Part shown: in pieces, positions 25,109-34,909 of the stretch
How the letters are laid out: each line of letters opens with the position of its first letter
Numbering within the stretch: position 1 is the stretch's first letter
Assembly (NCBI RefSeq): GCF_001310225.1
Contig: NZ_CP012898.1
Location: forward strand, 3,928,501-3,992,500
Length of the DNA: 64,000 nucleotides
Source of the DNA: Pseudalgibacter alginicilyticus
GTDB lineage: Bacteria; Bacteroidota; Bacteroidia; Flavobacteriales; Flavobacteriaceae
Direction: 5' to 3'
Translations under genes and position numbers: made by a program
Notes under the pieces: generated by a model
What the model saw: the letters and a program-made list of their open reading frames with translations, nothing else
Databases searched by the model: none
What the model was told of the DNA's origin: nothing

Positions 25109-26113
25109 TCAACAAAAGAAAACATAATCTAAAAGTGCTTGCATATTAAGTTGTTTCAAATAGGATTTTATTTCTTTTTGGGCTTGTTTATTGGCTACTG
25201 TTATGATACTTTGAGGATTTTTAATACAAGACAAGGCTTCAAAAGCCAATAGTTTTTTACCATAAATATCTCTACCTATTTTATTAGGGTTGTCGCAAAT
25301 CCATTCAAAAGAAATGTTGTTGTTAATCAGTATTTTAGCGGTAATTTTACCTTTGTTTCCAGCACCCCAAACCACTAAGGTTTTATTTTTGTTGTAATCC
25401 AGTTCAATAAAATATTTTAATTTTAAACTTAAAAAATGATTTTCTGCATAATTTTTATCGGTTCGAGAGGCTCGAGAACTATAATCACGCCATTTATGAA
25501 GAATAACATTGCTTGGAATGCATTTTATGTTGTATTTGTAAAACCGAAATGCTAAGTCGTAATCTTCAGGATATCTATCTGGGTTAAATGCATCACATGC
25601 TATTAAATCTTCTTTGTGAATCATCCAACAAGGGGAGGGAATGACACATTCTTTATATATTTCAGAATAATTAGTCCCCTTTTTAGTTAATTTATTTAAC
25701 CATACTTCGTAATTTTTATAACCTTCTTTAATACCTGTTTCAGAAAAATAATTAACCAATCCAAGGGCAATATGCTGCGATCCGTAAGTGCATAATTGAG
25801 AAACCATGCTTTCTAATTTGTTTGGAAACATAATATCATCACTATCCATTCTAGTAATAAAATTGCCTTTGCTTTTTGATAGTGCTAAACGCAACGCATG
25901 GATAATACCCGGTTTCTTATTTTTTAATAATTGTATTCGAGCATCTTTTTTTGCAAATTCTTCTACTATTTTATAACTACCATCCGTTGAAAAATCATCA
26001 ACAATTAGCAACTCCCAATGAGAGTATGTTTGTTTTAATATGGAAATAATACAGTCACCTAAAAATAATTCGGTGTTTTTAAAAGGCGTTAGAATACTCA
26101 CTATAGGTTGCAT
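25109..26113 (-). CDS. Family 2 glycosyltransferase with C-terminal nucleotide-binding-like region
   Basis: 334 residues. The GT-A domain is at about 1-215: VSILTPFKNTELFL, VDDFSTDGS, the DxD-type RMDSDD and CVIPSPCWMIHKEDL. After it comes LVVWGAGNKGKITAKILINNNI, a Rossmann-like GxGxxG, then CDNPNKIGRDIYGKKL. That part resembles the small fold attached to some sugar transferases and FkbM-type proteins. It probably adds a sugar to a surface glycan. It stands alone, divergent from the M61 peptidase. Confidence 0.85.
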   Translation of the reverse strand: MQPIVSILTPFKNTELFLGDCIISILKQTYSHWELLIVDDFSTDGSYKIVEEFAKKDARIQLLKNKKPGIIHALRLALSKSKGNFITRMDSDDIMFPNKLESMVSQLCTYGSQHIALGLVNYFSETGIKEGYKNYEVWLNKLTKKGTNYSEIYKECVIPSPCWMIHKEDLIACDAFNPDRYPEDYDLAFRFYKYNIKCIPSNVILHKWRDYSSRASRTDKNYAENHFLSLKLKYFIELDYNKNKTLVVWGAGNKGKITAKILINNNISFEWICDNPNKIGRDIYGKKLLAFEALSCIKNPQSIITVANKQAQKEIKSYLKQLNMQALLDYVFFC

Positions 26114-26175
26114 TTTGCGAATATACTAATTCATCTTTTAACAAAATCTTATGAATCCAACCCGTTACATAATCT

Positions 26176-26183
26176 TATTTTTG
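26176..26183 (+). promoter_or_regulatory. -7 promoter box of the M61 peptidase gene
   Basis: TATTTTTG fits TAnnTTTG, 29 bases before the ATG at 26213. It lies inside the longer possible reading frame, which supports the shorter start. Confidence 0.55.
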
Positions 26184-26212
26184 ACGTTTCAAAAAATGAA
26201 TATATAAACCCT

Positions 26213-28105
26213 ATGAAAACGAGACTATTAATAGCAACACTTGCAGGTGTTTTACTGGTTAATTGTTCAGCTTCAAAAAAAGCAATTAATGATTTGGCCA
26301 CTAATAATCCTGTTGAAACTTCTATAGATTTAACAGCTGTTAAAAATGATAAATTACCCGTAATTATTAATCCAGGACGTTTTGTTTCAGAAACCGTAAC
26401 TTATCGTTTGCCAAGAGTGGTTCAGGGTACGTATTCTGTGGGTGATTTTGGTAAATATGTAGATGATTTTAAAGCATTTGATTATAAAGGCAATGAAATT
26501 ACAGTGAGTAAAATTGATACCAACACGTGGATTATTAATACGGCTACAAAATTAGATTATATTACATATTACGTAAATGATACATTTGATATTGAGGAAG
26601 TTGGAGGTATTGGTGGAGAACAACCTTTTTCACCCGCAGGAACTAATATTGAGCCTGATAATTATGTGTTAAACCTTCATGGTTTTATAGGCTATTTTGA
26701 TTCATTAAAAAGCAATCAGTATAAATTGAGTGTATCAGCACCGTCTAATTTCGTCAGGACTTCTGCTTTGCAAGAAACAGGAACTGAAATGAGTAAAGAT
26801 GGCAAAACCATTACATCGCATTATTTAGCTCCAAGATATTTTGATATTACAGACAATCCAATGATGTATGGTCTTTTTGATGTTGAAGAATTTCAAGTGG
26901 AGAATATTAAAATAGTTTTGAGTGTGTATTCCCCTAATAAATTACATTCTGCAAAGTCATTAAAGGAAACCATTTTTAAAATGATGCAAGCTCAAAAACG
27001 ATATTTAGGAGATATTGATAGCACACCGCGATATGATATATTTTTATATTTATCTGATGGAGAAGAAGATGCTCCTAAAGGATTTGGAGCTTTAGAACAT
27101 CATACAAGTACGGTAGTAGTTATGCCAGAAGCTTATACAGACGAAGCTTTAGCAGAAGGTATGATTGATGTCGTGTCTCATGAGTTTTTTCATATTGTAA
27201 CACCTTTGAGTGTGCATTCAGAAGATGTACATTATTTTGATTATAACAACCCTACATTTTCGAAGCATTTATGGATGTATGAAGGAGTAACTGAATATTT
27301 TGCAACGCTTTTTCAAGTGGACCAAAATTTGATTGATGAAGCAGCTTTTTATAAGAAAATAATGGAAAAAATTCAGGGGTCGTTACGATTAGATGACAGT
27401 ATGAGTTTTACAGTGATGAGCGAAAATGTTTTAGATGAACCTTATGCTTCGCAATATTATAATGTGTACCAAAAAGGTGCTTTAATTGGGATGTGTATTG
27501 ATATTTTGTTAAGAGAAGAAAGTAATGGCCAGCGTGGTATTTTATCCTTGATGAAGGAATTATCAATGAAATATGGAAAAAATAAACCATTTGAAGATGA
27601 TAAGCTAATAGATGAAATTGTAGCTATGACCTATACTTCTTTAAGAACTTTTTTTGATAAACATATTATTGGCACAACTCCTATAAATTACAATGAGTTT
27701 TTTGAAAAAGTAGGGTTAGAAGTTGCCGAAGGTCAAATACCAACAAATTACATTCAAAATGGGGCTGCTCTAATTGTTGCAGCCAATCATGAAGATGGAA
27801 GTTTGTTTTTTACTGATGCTGTTGCAGATAATAGTTTTTGGAGTGAACAAGGGGTGTTGCCCAATGATATTATAAAAGAAATAAATGGAACACCTGTTGC
27901 AATACAAAATGCTAATGAGGTTCTTCAAGATGTTTACATGTGGGAGCCAGGGAAAGAAATTGAAGTAAAATTATTTAGATTAGGAAAGCAAATTGTTATT
28001 AAAACGACTACCACACAACCTTATACATCAGGTGAACTTTTACTTCCAAAACCGGACGCCACTGATGCGCAGGTTGCCTTGCGTAGAGCATGGTTGAAAG
28101 GATAG
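26213..28105 (+). CDS. M61-family metallopeptidase lipoprotein with PDZ domain
   Basis: 630 residues. The lipoprotein signal is MKTRLLIATLAGVLLVNC. The M61 N-terminal beta domain follows, then a gluzincin catalytic region with GFGALEHHTSTVV, the zinc motif HEFFH (VVSHEFFHIVTPLSVHSED) and the downstream Glu in WMYEGVTEYFA. The C-terminal PDZ-like domain has VLPNDIIKEINGTPV. It probably trims peptides in the periplasm as a glycyl-aminopeptidase-like enzyme. The ATG at 26213 is chosen because it starts a clean signal peptide and follows the promoter. Confidence 0.92.
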   Translation: MKTRLLIATLAGVLLVNCSASKKAINDLATNNPVETSIDLTAVKNDKLPVIINPGRFVSETVTYRLPRVVQGTYSVGDFGKYVDDFKAFDYKGNEITVSKIDTNTWIINTATKLDYITYYVNDTFDIEEVGGIGGEQPFSPAGTNIEPDNYVLNLHGFIGYFDSLKSNQYKLSVSAPSNFVRTSALQETGTEMSKDGKTITSHYLAPRYFDITDNPMMYGLFDVEEFQVENIKIVLSVYSPNKLHSAKSLKETIFKMMQAQKRYLGDIDSTPRYDIFLYLSDGEEDAPKGFGALEHHTSTVVVMPEAYTDEALAEGMIDVVSHEFFHIVTPLSVHSEDVHYFDYNNPTFSKHLWMYEGVTEYFATLFQVDQNLIDEAAFYKKIMEKIQGSLRLDDSMSFTVMSENVLDEPYASQYYNVYQKGALIGMCIDILLREESNGQRGILSLMKELSMKYGKNKPFEDDKLIDEIVAMTYTSLRTFFDKHIIGTTPINYNEFFEKVGLEVAEGQIPTNYIQNGAALIVAANHEDGSLFFTDAVADNSFWSEQGVLPNDIIKEINGTPVAIQNANEVLQDVYMWEPGKEIEVKLFRLGKQIVIKTTTTQPYTSGELLLPKPDATDAQVALRRAWLKG

Positions 28106-28272
28106 CGTCATAATTATTACCATATAGTTTTTTTGTTATGCATACAGAAATTATTAAATTTTTGTATTCGTGGCAACTATTTTTTATTTGTAAATTCGCA
28201 AAAAAAAGCGAGCTGCTCAATAGGTTTAAAATGTTATACATTGAGGCAGTCCAAATGTTTTACTTTATTAAA

Positions 28273-28740
28273 ATGAAATACGCAAGACTTACCAAAGAAC
28301 AATTTGAAGAACTACACCAAGAGTTCATTAACTTTTTAGCCACGCAATCTGTTACAGCAGATGAGTGGGCCAATTTAAAAGAGAATAAACCAGAGGTTGC
28401 AGAAATGGAATTGGATGTGTTTAGCGATTTAATTTGGGAAGGTGTTTTAAACCAAGCCAAATATTTGGAGCATATTTCGCCGCAACATATGTATTTATTT
28501 AAGTTGAAAAAAAATAATATGCAGGCTGTAGTGGTTACACTAAAAAATGATGTTGATATTACTACTAAAGAGGGATATCAATGGCTGCGCGAAAATTTAA
28601 TGGATGAAAATGTCGAGTTTTTACAAGCTGAAAAAGACTATTCGGAAGATAAAAACTTAGATAAATTCAATATGATACAGCAAGGTGCTGTTATTACTAA
28701 AGGCGATTTGTTTAAGTATTTTAATAAGCTAATAAATTAA
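28273..28740 (+). CDS. DUF6495 family protein
   Basis: 155 residues, acidic and soluble. It begins KYARLTKEQFEELHQEFINFLA and contains a conserved FSDLIWEGVLNQAKYLEHI and GYQWLRENLMDENVEFLQ. I recognise it as DUF6495, a flavobacterial family of unknown function. The ATG at 28273 is chosen because conservation starts there; the open frame runs 45 codons further upstream without recognisable sequence. Confidence 0.78.
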   Translation: MKYARLTKEQFEELHQEFINFLATQSVTADEWANLKENKPEVAEMELDVFSDLIWEGVLNQAKYLEHISPQHMYLFKLKKNNMQAVVVTLKNDVDITTKEGYQWLRENLMDENVEFLQAEKDYSEDKNLDKFNMIQQGAVITKGDLFKYFNKLIN

Positions 28741-28841
28741 AATCTGTAATTTTAATAGTTTTTTCTAAGTCTAATATTCTTTTCGTATTTAGATTTAAAA
28801 CGTTTTAATTGGTTATTTCAGTATAGGAATTGAGAAAAATT

Positions 28842-29204
28842 ATGGATAAGAAAACATTAGTGTTTGGAGCATCTTTAAAACCTAATAGGTATTCTAATTT
28901 TGCTATTAAAAGGCTTGTCGATAGTGGTTTTGAAGTGGTTGCTTTTGGATTAAAGTCAGGTGAAGTTGCGGGTGTAAAAATTGATGTAGACTTGTTGCTT
29001 TATAAAAACATACATACTATTACCTTATATCTTAATCTTGAACGACAAAAAGATTATTATAATTATATAATTTCTTTAAAACCAAAACGTGTTTTATTCA
29101 ATCCTGGAACTGAAAATCCAGAATTTTATACAATTTTAAGAGAAAACAATATTAGTTTTGAAACAGCATGTACTTTAGTGTTGCTTTCGACGAATCAATA
29201 TTAA
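28842..29204 (+). CDS. CoA-binding (YccU-type) domain protein
   Basis: A 120-residue Rossmann-fold protein. KKTLVFGASLKPNRYSNFAIKRLVDSGFEVVAFG carries the dinucleotide/CoA-binding loop, and FNPGTENPEF is the conserved return loop. Such small proteins bind CoA or a related ligand in the cytoplasm; no reaction is known. The ATG at 28842 is preferred over a TTG four codons earlier. The 3' end overlaps the convergent symporter gene by 30 bp. Confidence 0.85.
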   Translation: MDKKTLVFGASLKPNRYSNFAIKRLVDSGFEVVAFGLKSGEVAGVKIDVDLLLYKNIHTITLYLNLERQKDYYNYIISLKPKRVLFNPGTENPEFYTILRENNISFETACTLVLLSTNQY

Positions 29205-30617
29205 TCCTGAAAAAGTTAATAATCCATTTAAAATCAATATAAAAAAGCCGAATTCAAAACCGAACCATTTTAAACTATTGGCACTAATAATATAGGAAAG
29301 AATAGGTGATAAAATGGCAATGATAGGCACTAATTTATCATTTACTTTCCAATTTGTAAATAATCCAAATGCATAAAGTCCTAACAGTGGCCCATAGGTA
29401 TAACCAGCAAAAACAAACAACTTGGCAATGACACTTTCATCTTTAATAACGTATTTAAAGGCAATAATTACCAATATTAGAATTAGTGAAACTAAAATAT
29501 GTATGCGTTTCCGAATAGCTATTTGCTTGTCTTTAGTATGTTTTTTTTCAATATCTAAAATATCGATACTAAAAGATGTTGTAAGTGAAGTTAAAGCACT
29601 ATCTGCACTACTATAGGCTGCGGCTATCAATCCAATTAGAAAAAACACAAACACCCCAATACCCAAATAGTTTTTTGCTAAAATAGGGAACAATTCGTCT
29701 TTATGGGCATCAATACCGTTTTGTTGTGCGTAAACGGTTAAAAGTAATCCTAAACTTAAAAATACAAAGTTAACTATGGTTAAAACAAGGGTAAACCAAA
29801 ACATGTTTTTTTGAGCATCTTTTAATGTTTTACAAGTGAGGTTTTTTTGCATCATATCTTGGTCTAATCCTGTCATAACAATAGCTATAAACGCACCAGA
29901 TATGAATTGTTTCCAAAAATAATCTCCAGACTTATAGTCGTCAAAAAAGAAAGTTTTAGATAAATTGCTATCTAAAATATATCCAAGAAGGTTGCTGCCG
30001 CCAATCCCTAAGTCACTACTAACAATTATTATTGCAACGCCTACCGCAGTTAACATAAATAACGTTTGCAAGGTGTCTGTCCAAATAATAGTTTTTATAC
30101 CAGATTTAAAGGTATATAACCAAATCAATAAGACGGTTATACTAACGGTTTGCCAGAAAGCCACATTAAGTTCATCAAACAATATAATTTGTAGTACATT
30201 GGCAACTAAGTATAATCTAAAACTGGCTCCAACTACCCGAGATATTAAGAAAAAAGAAGCGCCTGTTTTGTATGAATAATTGCCAAAGCGCGTTTCTAAA
30301 TAGGTATATATGGATGTTAGATTTAGCTTGTAATACAGAGGTAACAAAACCGTACCAATTACAAAATAGCCAACAATGTAGCCCAGTACCACTTGCATGT
30401 AACTAAATTGCGAGGCTTCAATCCAGCCAGGAACAGAAATAAAAGTAACACCAGAAAGGGAGGCACCAATCATTCCAAAAGCAACAACATACCAAGGCGC
30501 TTGTTTATTTGCTTTAAAAAAAGCATCATTGTCGCTTTTTTTTCCAGTTAAATATGAAATTAATATTAGTATACCAAAATAAGAGGCTATTAATAGAAGA
30601 ATTTGTGTTGGATTCAT
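29175..30617 (-). CDS. Sodium:solute symporter family protein
   Basis: 480 residues with about 13 membrane helices and the SSS (SLC5) pattern. Landmarks are an early GVTFISVPGWIEASQFSYMQ, helices with GLDQDMMQKNLTCKTLKDAQKNMFW, the AAAYSSADSALTSLTTSFSIDI motif that marks the sodium site, and YTYGPLLGLYAFGLF. It imports an unknown solute (sugar, vitamin or carboxylate types all exist) using the sodium gradient. Confidence 0.92.
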   Translation of the reverse strand: MNPTQILLLIASYFGILILISYLTGKKSDNDAFFKANKQAPWYVVAFGMIGASLSGVTFISVPGWIEASQFSYMQVVLGYIVGYFVIGTVLLPLYYKLNLTSIYTYLETRFGNYSYKTGASFFLISRVVGASFRLYLVANVLQIILFDELNVAFWQTVSITVLLIWLYTFKSGIKTIIWTDTLQTLFMLTAVGVAIIIVSSDLGIGGSNLLGYILDSNLSKTFFFDDYKSGDYFWKQFISGAFIAIVMTGLDQDMMQKNLTCKTLKDAQKNMFWFTLVLTIVNFVFLSLGLLLTVYAQQNGIDAHKDELFPILAKNYLGIGVFVFFLIGLIAAAYSSADSALTSLTTSFSIDILDIEKKHTKDKQIAIRKRIHILVSLILILVIIAFKYVIKDESVIAKLFVFAGYTYGPLLGLYAFGLFTNWKVNDKLVPIIAILSPILSYIISANSLKWFGFEFGFFILILNGLLTFSGLILIRRKQH

Positions 30618-30740
30618 ACAGAATATTTAAAGGTTTCAAATTACAAATATTAAATTTCATTATCCAAATCAATTACAAGGTATTTAAAAGAGGATTTAAA
30701 AATTAGTGAAATTCAAGTCTAAATAGTATTTTCGCAATCT

Positions 30741-31358
30741 ATGGAATTTTCCTCAAAATTATTAGAGCGTGCAGTTAATGAAATGTCGCAACTCCCAGGT
30801 ATAGGAAAGCGTACGGCATTGCGTTTGGTTTTACACATGCTTAAGCAACCAAAAACTCAAATTCAAGCTTTGTCTGAAGCTTTACAAAGTATGCGTAATG
30901 ATATTAAATTCTGTAAATCGTGTAACAATATAAGTGACGTAGATGTTTGCGAAATTTGTGCCAACCCGCATAGAAACGAAAAAATAATTTGTGTTGTTGA
31001 AGATATTCGTGATGTAATGGCCATTGAAAACACCAGTTCTTTTAAAGGTTTGTATCACGTTTTAGGAGGTAAAATTTCACCAATGGATGGTGTGGGACCT
31101 CATGATTTGAATATTGAGTCGTTAGTTCATAAGGTTAAAGAAGGTCAGGTGGAAGAACTCATTTTTGCGTTAAGTTCCACTATGGAAGGGGATACCACAA
31201 ATTTCTATATATATAAACAAATTCAAGCGTATAATGTACAAACCTCTACCATTGCCCGGGGTATTTCTGTAGGTGATGAATTAGAATATGCTGATGAAGT
31301 AACTCTTGGAAGAAGTATTGTTAATAGAATTCCGTTTGAAACTTCCTTAAAATCATAA
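30741..31358 (+). CDS. recR: Recombination mediator protein RecR
   Basis: 205 residues. The helix-hairpin-helix is [18 protein letters not shown] four-Cys zinc finger follows ([16 protein letters not shown], about residues 57-72). The Toprim region is [16 protein letters not shown] with [16 protein letters not shown], and a Walker-B-like tail completes it. RecR loads RecA on gapped DNA together with RecO. Eight bases separate it from the next gene. Confidence 0.96.
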   Translation: MEFSSKLLERAVNEMSQLPGIGKRTALRLVLHMLKQPKTQIQALSEALQSMRNDIKFCKSCNNISDVDVCEICANPHRNEKIICVVEDIRDVMAIENTSSFKGLYHVLGGKISPMDGVGPHDLNIESLVHKVKEGQVEELIFALSSTMEGDTTNFYIYKQIQAYNVQTSTIARGISVGDELEYADEVTLGRSIVNRIPFETSLKS

Positions 31359-31365
31359 TTGCCTT

Positions 31366-32466
31366 TTGAAGCTTTCTATAGTCATTTTAAATTATAATGT
31401 GCGTTATTTTTTAGAACTGTGTCTAAAAAGTGTGCAAGCGGCTACTGTTAATATAGAGGCCGAAATTATAGTAGTAGATAATAGTTCTGAAGATGATAGT
31501 TGCCAAATGGTGAGAGATTTATTTCCGGAGGTTGTACTTGTTGAAAATAAAGAAAATTTTGGGTTTTCTAAAGGGAATAATATCGGTGTTAAAAAAGCTA
31601 AAGGTGAATATTTATGTATTCTAAATCCAGACACCGTAGTACCAGAAGATGCCTTTGAAAAATTGTTAGAGTTTTCTACCACTAAAGAAAACTTAGGTAT
31701 TGTTGGTTGCAAATTGATAGATGGTGTTGGTAAATTTTTACCCGAAAGTAAACGTAATGTTCCAGTGGTAAATGCAGCGTTTAAAAAATTATTAGGCAAT
31801 TCAAATGATTATTATGCAAATCATTTAGAAAATAATGCGGTTGGAAAAGTAGATGTTTTGGTAGGTGCCTTTATGTTTTTAAGGAAACGATTGTATGTTG
31901 ATTTAGGAGGATTTGATGAAGATTACTTTATGTATGGTGAAGATATCGATTTGTCTTATTGTGTGCTAAATGCAGGATATGATAATTATTATTTCGGAAA
32001 AATTTCAGTAATACATTACAAAGGAGAAAGTACTTTAAGAGATAAAAAATATGCAGAACGCTTTTATGGCGCGATGCAAATATTTTATAAAAAACATTTT
32101 AAAAAGAATTGGCTGTTTGACGTTTTGGTTTGGCTTGGTATCAAACTTGCTTTTACTTTTAGACCAGCAATTGTTCAAAAAATAAAAACCGTGCAGCGTT
32201 ATGTTTTTGTTTCAGATAAAATGGATGTTAGATTGGAAAACAAAATATCTAAAAAAATTATTTTGAAATCAGATTTAAAAAATATTGAACCAGAAACCGA
32301 AATCATTTTTGATGCCAATGTATTGACTTTCAAAAGTATTATTGCTATGTTTGAAAGTGATAAAAAAACAGATTTAGTTACCTATAAAATATTACCTAAT
32401 CAATCCAATTTCTTTTTAGGTAGTGATAATTCGATAAGCCAAGGCAAAATAATTGTTTTAACCTAG
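31366..32466 (+). CDS. Family 2 glycosyltransferase (rhamnosyltransferase-like)
   Basis: 366 residues. The start appears to be TTG at 31366 (KLSIVILNYNVRYFLELCL follows); no ATG precedes this conserved strand. It has VVDNSSEDDS, a NFGFSKGNNIGVKKAKGEYLCILNPDTVV acceptor motif and GGFDEDYFMYGEDIDLSYCVLNAGY, all typical of the GT2 subgroup that adds rhamnose-like sugars to polysaccharide. The C-terminal 100 residues are of unknown function. Confidence 0.88.
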   Translation: MKLSIVILNYNVRYFLELCLKSVQAATVNIEAEIIVVDNSSEDDSCQMVRDLFPEVVLVENKENFGFSKGNNIGVKKAKGEYLCILNPDTVVPEDAFEKLLEFSTTKENLGIVGCKLIDGVGKFLPESKRNVPVVNAAFKKLLGNSNDYYANHLENNAVGKVDVLVGAFMFLRKRLYVDLGGFDEDYFMYGEDIDLSYCVLNAGYDNYYFGKISVIHYKGESTLRDKKYAERFYGAMQIFYKKHFKKNWLFDVLVWLGIKLAFTFRPAIVQKIKTVQRYVFVSDKMDVRLENKISKKIILKSDLKNIEPETEIIFDANVLTFKSIIAMFESDKKTDLVTYKILPNQSNFFLGSDNSISQGKIIVLT

Positions 32467-32506
32467 TTTTATAATTTAAAGTTTAAAAAAATCCATGCGT
32501 TTTCGT

Positions 32507-32514
32507 TAATTTTG
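32507..32514 (+). promoter_or_regulatory. -7 promoter box of the E2 gene
   Basis: TAATTTTG fits TAnnTTTG, 37 bases before the ATG at 32552. Confidence 0.5.
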
Positions 32515-32551
32515 CAGTATCTAATAGATAAAGCAAGATTACTTTATAGTT

Positions 32552-33892
32552 ATGGCAAAGTTTGAACTTAAATTACCCAAGATGGGTGAGAGTGTTGCAG
32601 AAGCAACTATTACCACTTGGTTAAAAAATGTAGGAGACACTGTTGAATTGGATGAGGCGGTTCTTGAAATAGCAACAGATAAAGTGGATAGTGATGTTCC
32701 TAGCGAAGTTGAAGGGGTGCTGATTGAAAAACTTTTTAATGCAGATGATGTTGTTCAAGTGGGGCAAACTATAGCCATTATTGAAACGGAAGATGATAAC
32801 GAGTTACAGACGCAAGCTTCAAATGAAAACATAACCGAAGATGTTCCTAATGAAATTATAGAGCAAATAACGGAAGGTATTTCTGTTGCTCAAGAAACTT
32901 TATCAACAGTAACGTCCACCGAAGATCGATTTTATTCGCCATTAGTTAAAAACATAGCGAAAGAAGAAGGTGTTAGTCAAACTGAATTAGATGCATTATT
33001 AGGTACCGGTAAAGGTGGTCGGGTGACTAAAGATGATGTGTTGGACTATCTTAAAAATAGATCTAATGGGGTTAAGTCTGAGCTTTCAATAGTTGAAAAC
33101 CCAGTTGTAGAGCCTACTGTAGCTCAAACATCTGTTAATGATGAAAATACAGTTCAAAAACCAATTTCTGTTGTTTCTAGTGGTGAAGATGAAATTATAG
33201 AAATGACAAGAATGGGGAAAATGGTTTCAAATCATATGATGGATTCCATTCAAACGTCTGCACACGTACAAAGTTTTATAGAAGCAGATGTTACCAAGAT
33301 ATGGAATTGGCGAAATAAAGTAAAGACAGAATTTGAAAAACGTGAAGGTGAAAAATTAACTTTTACGCCTATTTTTATGGAAGTGGTGGCTAAGGCATTA
33401 AAAGAGTACCCTATGCTTAATATTTCTGTGCAAGGAGATAAAATAATCAAAAAGAAAAATATCAATATTGGTATGGCGGCGGCCTTGGAAGATGGTAATT
33501 TAATTGTACCTGTTATTAAAAATGCCGATCAACTTAATTTGGTAGGCATGACCAAACAAGTCAATGATTTAGCAAACCGCGCAAGATCTAATAAATTAAA
33601 ACCCGATGACGTTCAAGGTGGCACCTACACAGTTACTAATGTGGGATCTTTTGGTAGTATTATGGGGACGCCTATCATCAATCAACCTCAAGTTGGAATT
33701 TTAGCTTTAGGAGCTATACGAAAAGTACCTGCTGTAATTGAAACCGAGGAAGGTGATTTTATAGGTATAAGATATCGCATGTTTTTATCGCATTCTTACG
33801 ATCACCGAGTGGTTAATGGTGCACTTGGTGGACTGTTTGTAAAAACAGTAAAGGATTATTTAGAGGCTTGGGATGTAAATAGAGAAGTTTAA
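32552..33892 (+). CDS. 2-oxo acid dehydrogenase E2 (dihydrolipoamide acyltransferase)
   Basis: 446 residues. The lipoyl domain is at 1-76 with the lipoylated Lys44 (ATDKVDSDVP). An acidic linker follows. The E1/E3-binding domain at about 127-170 is YSPLVKNIAKEEGVSQTELDALLGTGKGGRVTKDDVLDYL, split here only for reading: YSPLVKNIAKEEGV, then GTGKGGRVTKDDVL. The catalytic domain includes GTYTVTNVGSFGS and SYDHRVVNGALGG. The catalytic motif is usually HRxxDG and here reads HRVVNG. It is probably branched-chain type, but the E1 and E3 genes are not adjacent. Confidence 0.9.
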   Translation: MAKFELKLPKMGESVAEATITTWLKNVGDTVELDEAVLEIATDKVDSDVPSEVEGVLIEKLFNADDVVQVGQTIAIIETEDDNELQTQASNENITEDVPNEIIEQITEGISVAQETLSTVTSTEDRFYSPLVKNIAKEEGVSQTELDALLGTGKGGRVTKDDVLDYLKNRSNGVKSELSIVENPVVEPTVAQTSVNDENTVQKPISVVSSGEDEIIEMTRMGKMVSNHMMDSIQTSAHVQSFIEADVTKIWNWRNKVKTEFEKREGEKLTFTPIFMEVVAKALKEYPMLNISVQGDKIIKKKNINIGMAAALEDGNLIVPVIKNADQLNLVGMTKQVNDLANRARSNKLKPDDVQGGTYTVTNVGSFGSIMGTPIINQPQVGILALGAIRKVPAVIETEEGDFIGIRYRMFLSHSYDHRVVNGALGGLFVKTVKDYLEAWDVNREV

Positions 33893-33916
33893 TAATAGAT
33901 TAAAATAACTAAAAGA

Positions 33917-33947
33917 GAAACCTGACAATAAAACGTTCAGGTTTTTC
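33917..33947 (+). terminator. Terminator after the E2 gene
   Basis: The stem AAACCTGA...TCAGGTTT ends in a T-tract. The next promoter box starts immediately after it. Confidence 0.7.
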
Positions 33948-33955
33948 TATTTTTG
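33948..33955 (+). promoter_or_regulatory. -7 promoter box of the exonuclease gene
   Basis: TATTTTTG fits TAnnTTTG, directly after the preceding terminator and 41 bases before the ATG at 33997. Confidence 0.5.
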
Positions 33956-33996
33956 CCAAATACGATTGTTGTTCAGTAATCAATATAACACAAAAA

Positions 33997-34773
33997 ATGC
34001 AGCTAAACCTTACAAAACCTATTTGTTTTTTCGATCTTGAAACAACAGGGGTCAATATAACTTCAGACAGAATTGTTGAAATTTCGGTGCTAAAAGTATA
34101 CCCAAATGGAAAAGAAGAATCTAAAACCTGGTTGGTTAACCCAGGAATTCCTATTCCTAAGGAAGTAACAGAAATCCATGGTATATCAGATGTAGATGTT
34201 GCCGATAAACCATTATTTAAAGAAATAGCCAAAGAGGTATTTAATTTGATAAAAGATTCTGATTTAGGAGGTTTTAATTCCAATCGATTTGATATACCCC
34301 TGTTAGCAGAAGAAATGTTGAGAGCAGAAGTAGATTTTGATATGAAAAATCGCTTAGCCATTGATGTGCAAACCATTTTTCATAAAATGGAGCAACGTAC
34401 ATTAAGTGCAGCTTATAAATTTTATTGTGATGAAAGTTTAGAGAATGCACACAGTGCAGAAGCAGATACAAGAGCAACGTATGAAGTTTTGAAAGCGCAG
34501 GTTGCTAAATATGATGAGGTTGAAAACGATACAAAATTTTTAGCAGAATTTAGTTCTAGAAAAAAGTTTGCTGATTTTGCAGGGTTTTTAGTATTTAATA
34601 AAAACGGTGAAGAATGTTTTTCTTTTGGTAAACACAAAGGAAAGCCTGTTACTGATATTTTAGAAAAAGAACCGGGGTATTTTGGATGGTTGTTAAATTC
34701 AGATTTCCCATTATATACAAAAAAGGTGTTAACGGCTATTAAATTGAGAAGCTTTAATAATAAATTGGGATGA
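33997..34773 (+). CDS. DEDDh-family 3'-5' exonuclease (DnaQ-like)
   Basis: 258 residues. Exo I is FFDLETTGVN (Asp, Glu), Exo II is GGFNSNRFDIPLL, and Exo III is HSAEADTRATYEVL with the His and last Asp. After the nuclease domain (about residue 175 on) comes FSFGKHKGKPVTDIL...YFGWLLNSDFP, a small module often attached to RNase T/ExoX-like nucleases. It could act in repair, or as a proofreading subunit. Without the polymerase context the specific role is open. Confidence 0.88.
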   Translation: MQLNLTKPICFFDLETTGVNITSDRIVEISVLKVYPNGKEESKTWLVNPGIPIPKEVTEIHGISDVDVADKPLFKEIAKEVFNLIKDSDLGGFNSNRFDIPLLAEEMLRAEVDFDMKNRLAIDVQTIFHKMEQRTLSAAYKFYCDESLENAHSAEADTRATYEVLKAQVAKYDEVENDTKFLAEFSSRKKFADFAGFLVFNKNGEECFSFGKHKGKPVTDILEKEPGYFGWLLNSDFPLYTKKVLTAIKLRSFNNKLG

Positions 34774-34909
34774 TTAGTACTCAGTCTCATTTTTTAGCGA
34801 GCAATGAAACCTATAATTAACTGATTTTTGTGTTAGGGAATGTATGAGGAGCCATTGTGGGGCAAGGGGTGAGAGCTTCAAGAAGAACACCAATTAAAAC
34901 TTTAAACGT

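Noticed and set aside
26108..26212. Longer start for the M61 peptidase
   Set aside because: The extension would bury a lipoprotein signal peptide inside the protein and spans a good promoter box.
28138..28272. 45-codon N-terminal extension of the DUF6495 protein
   Set aside because: The extension has no family-like sequence. A bulged hairpin (28213-28249) lies there, more likely leader RNA than coding.
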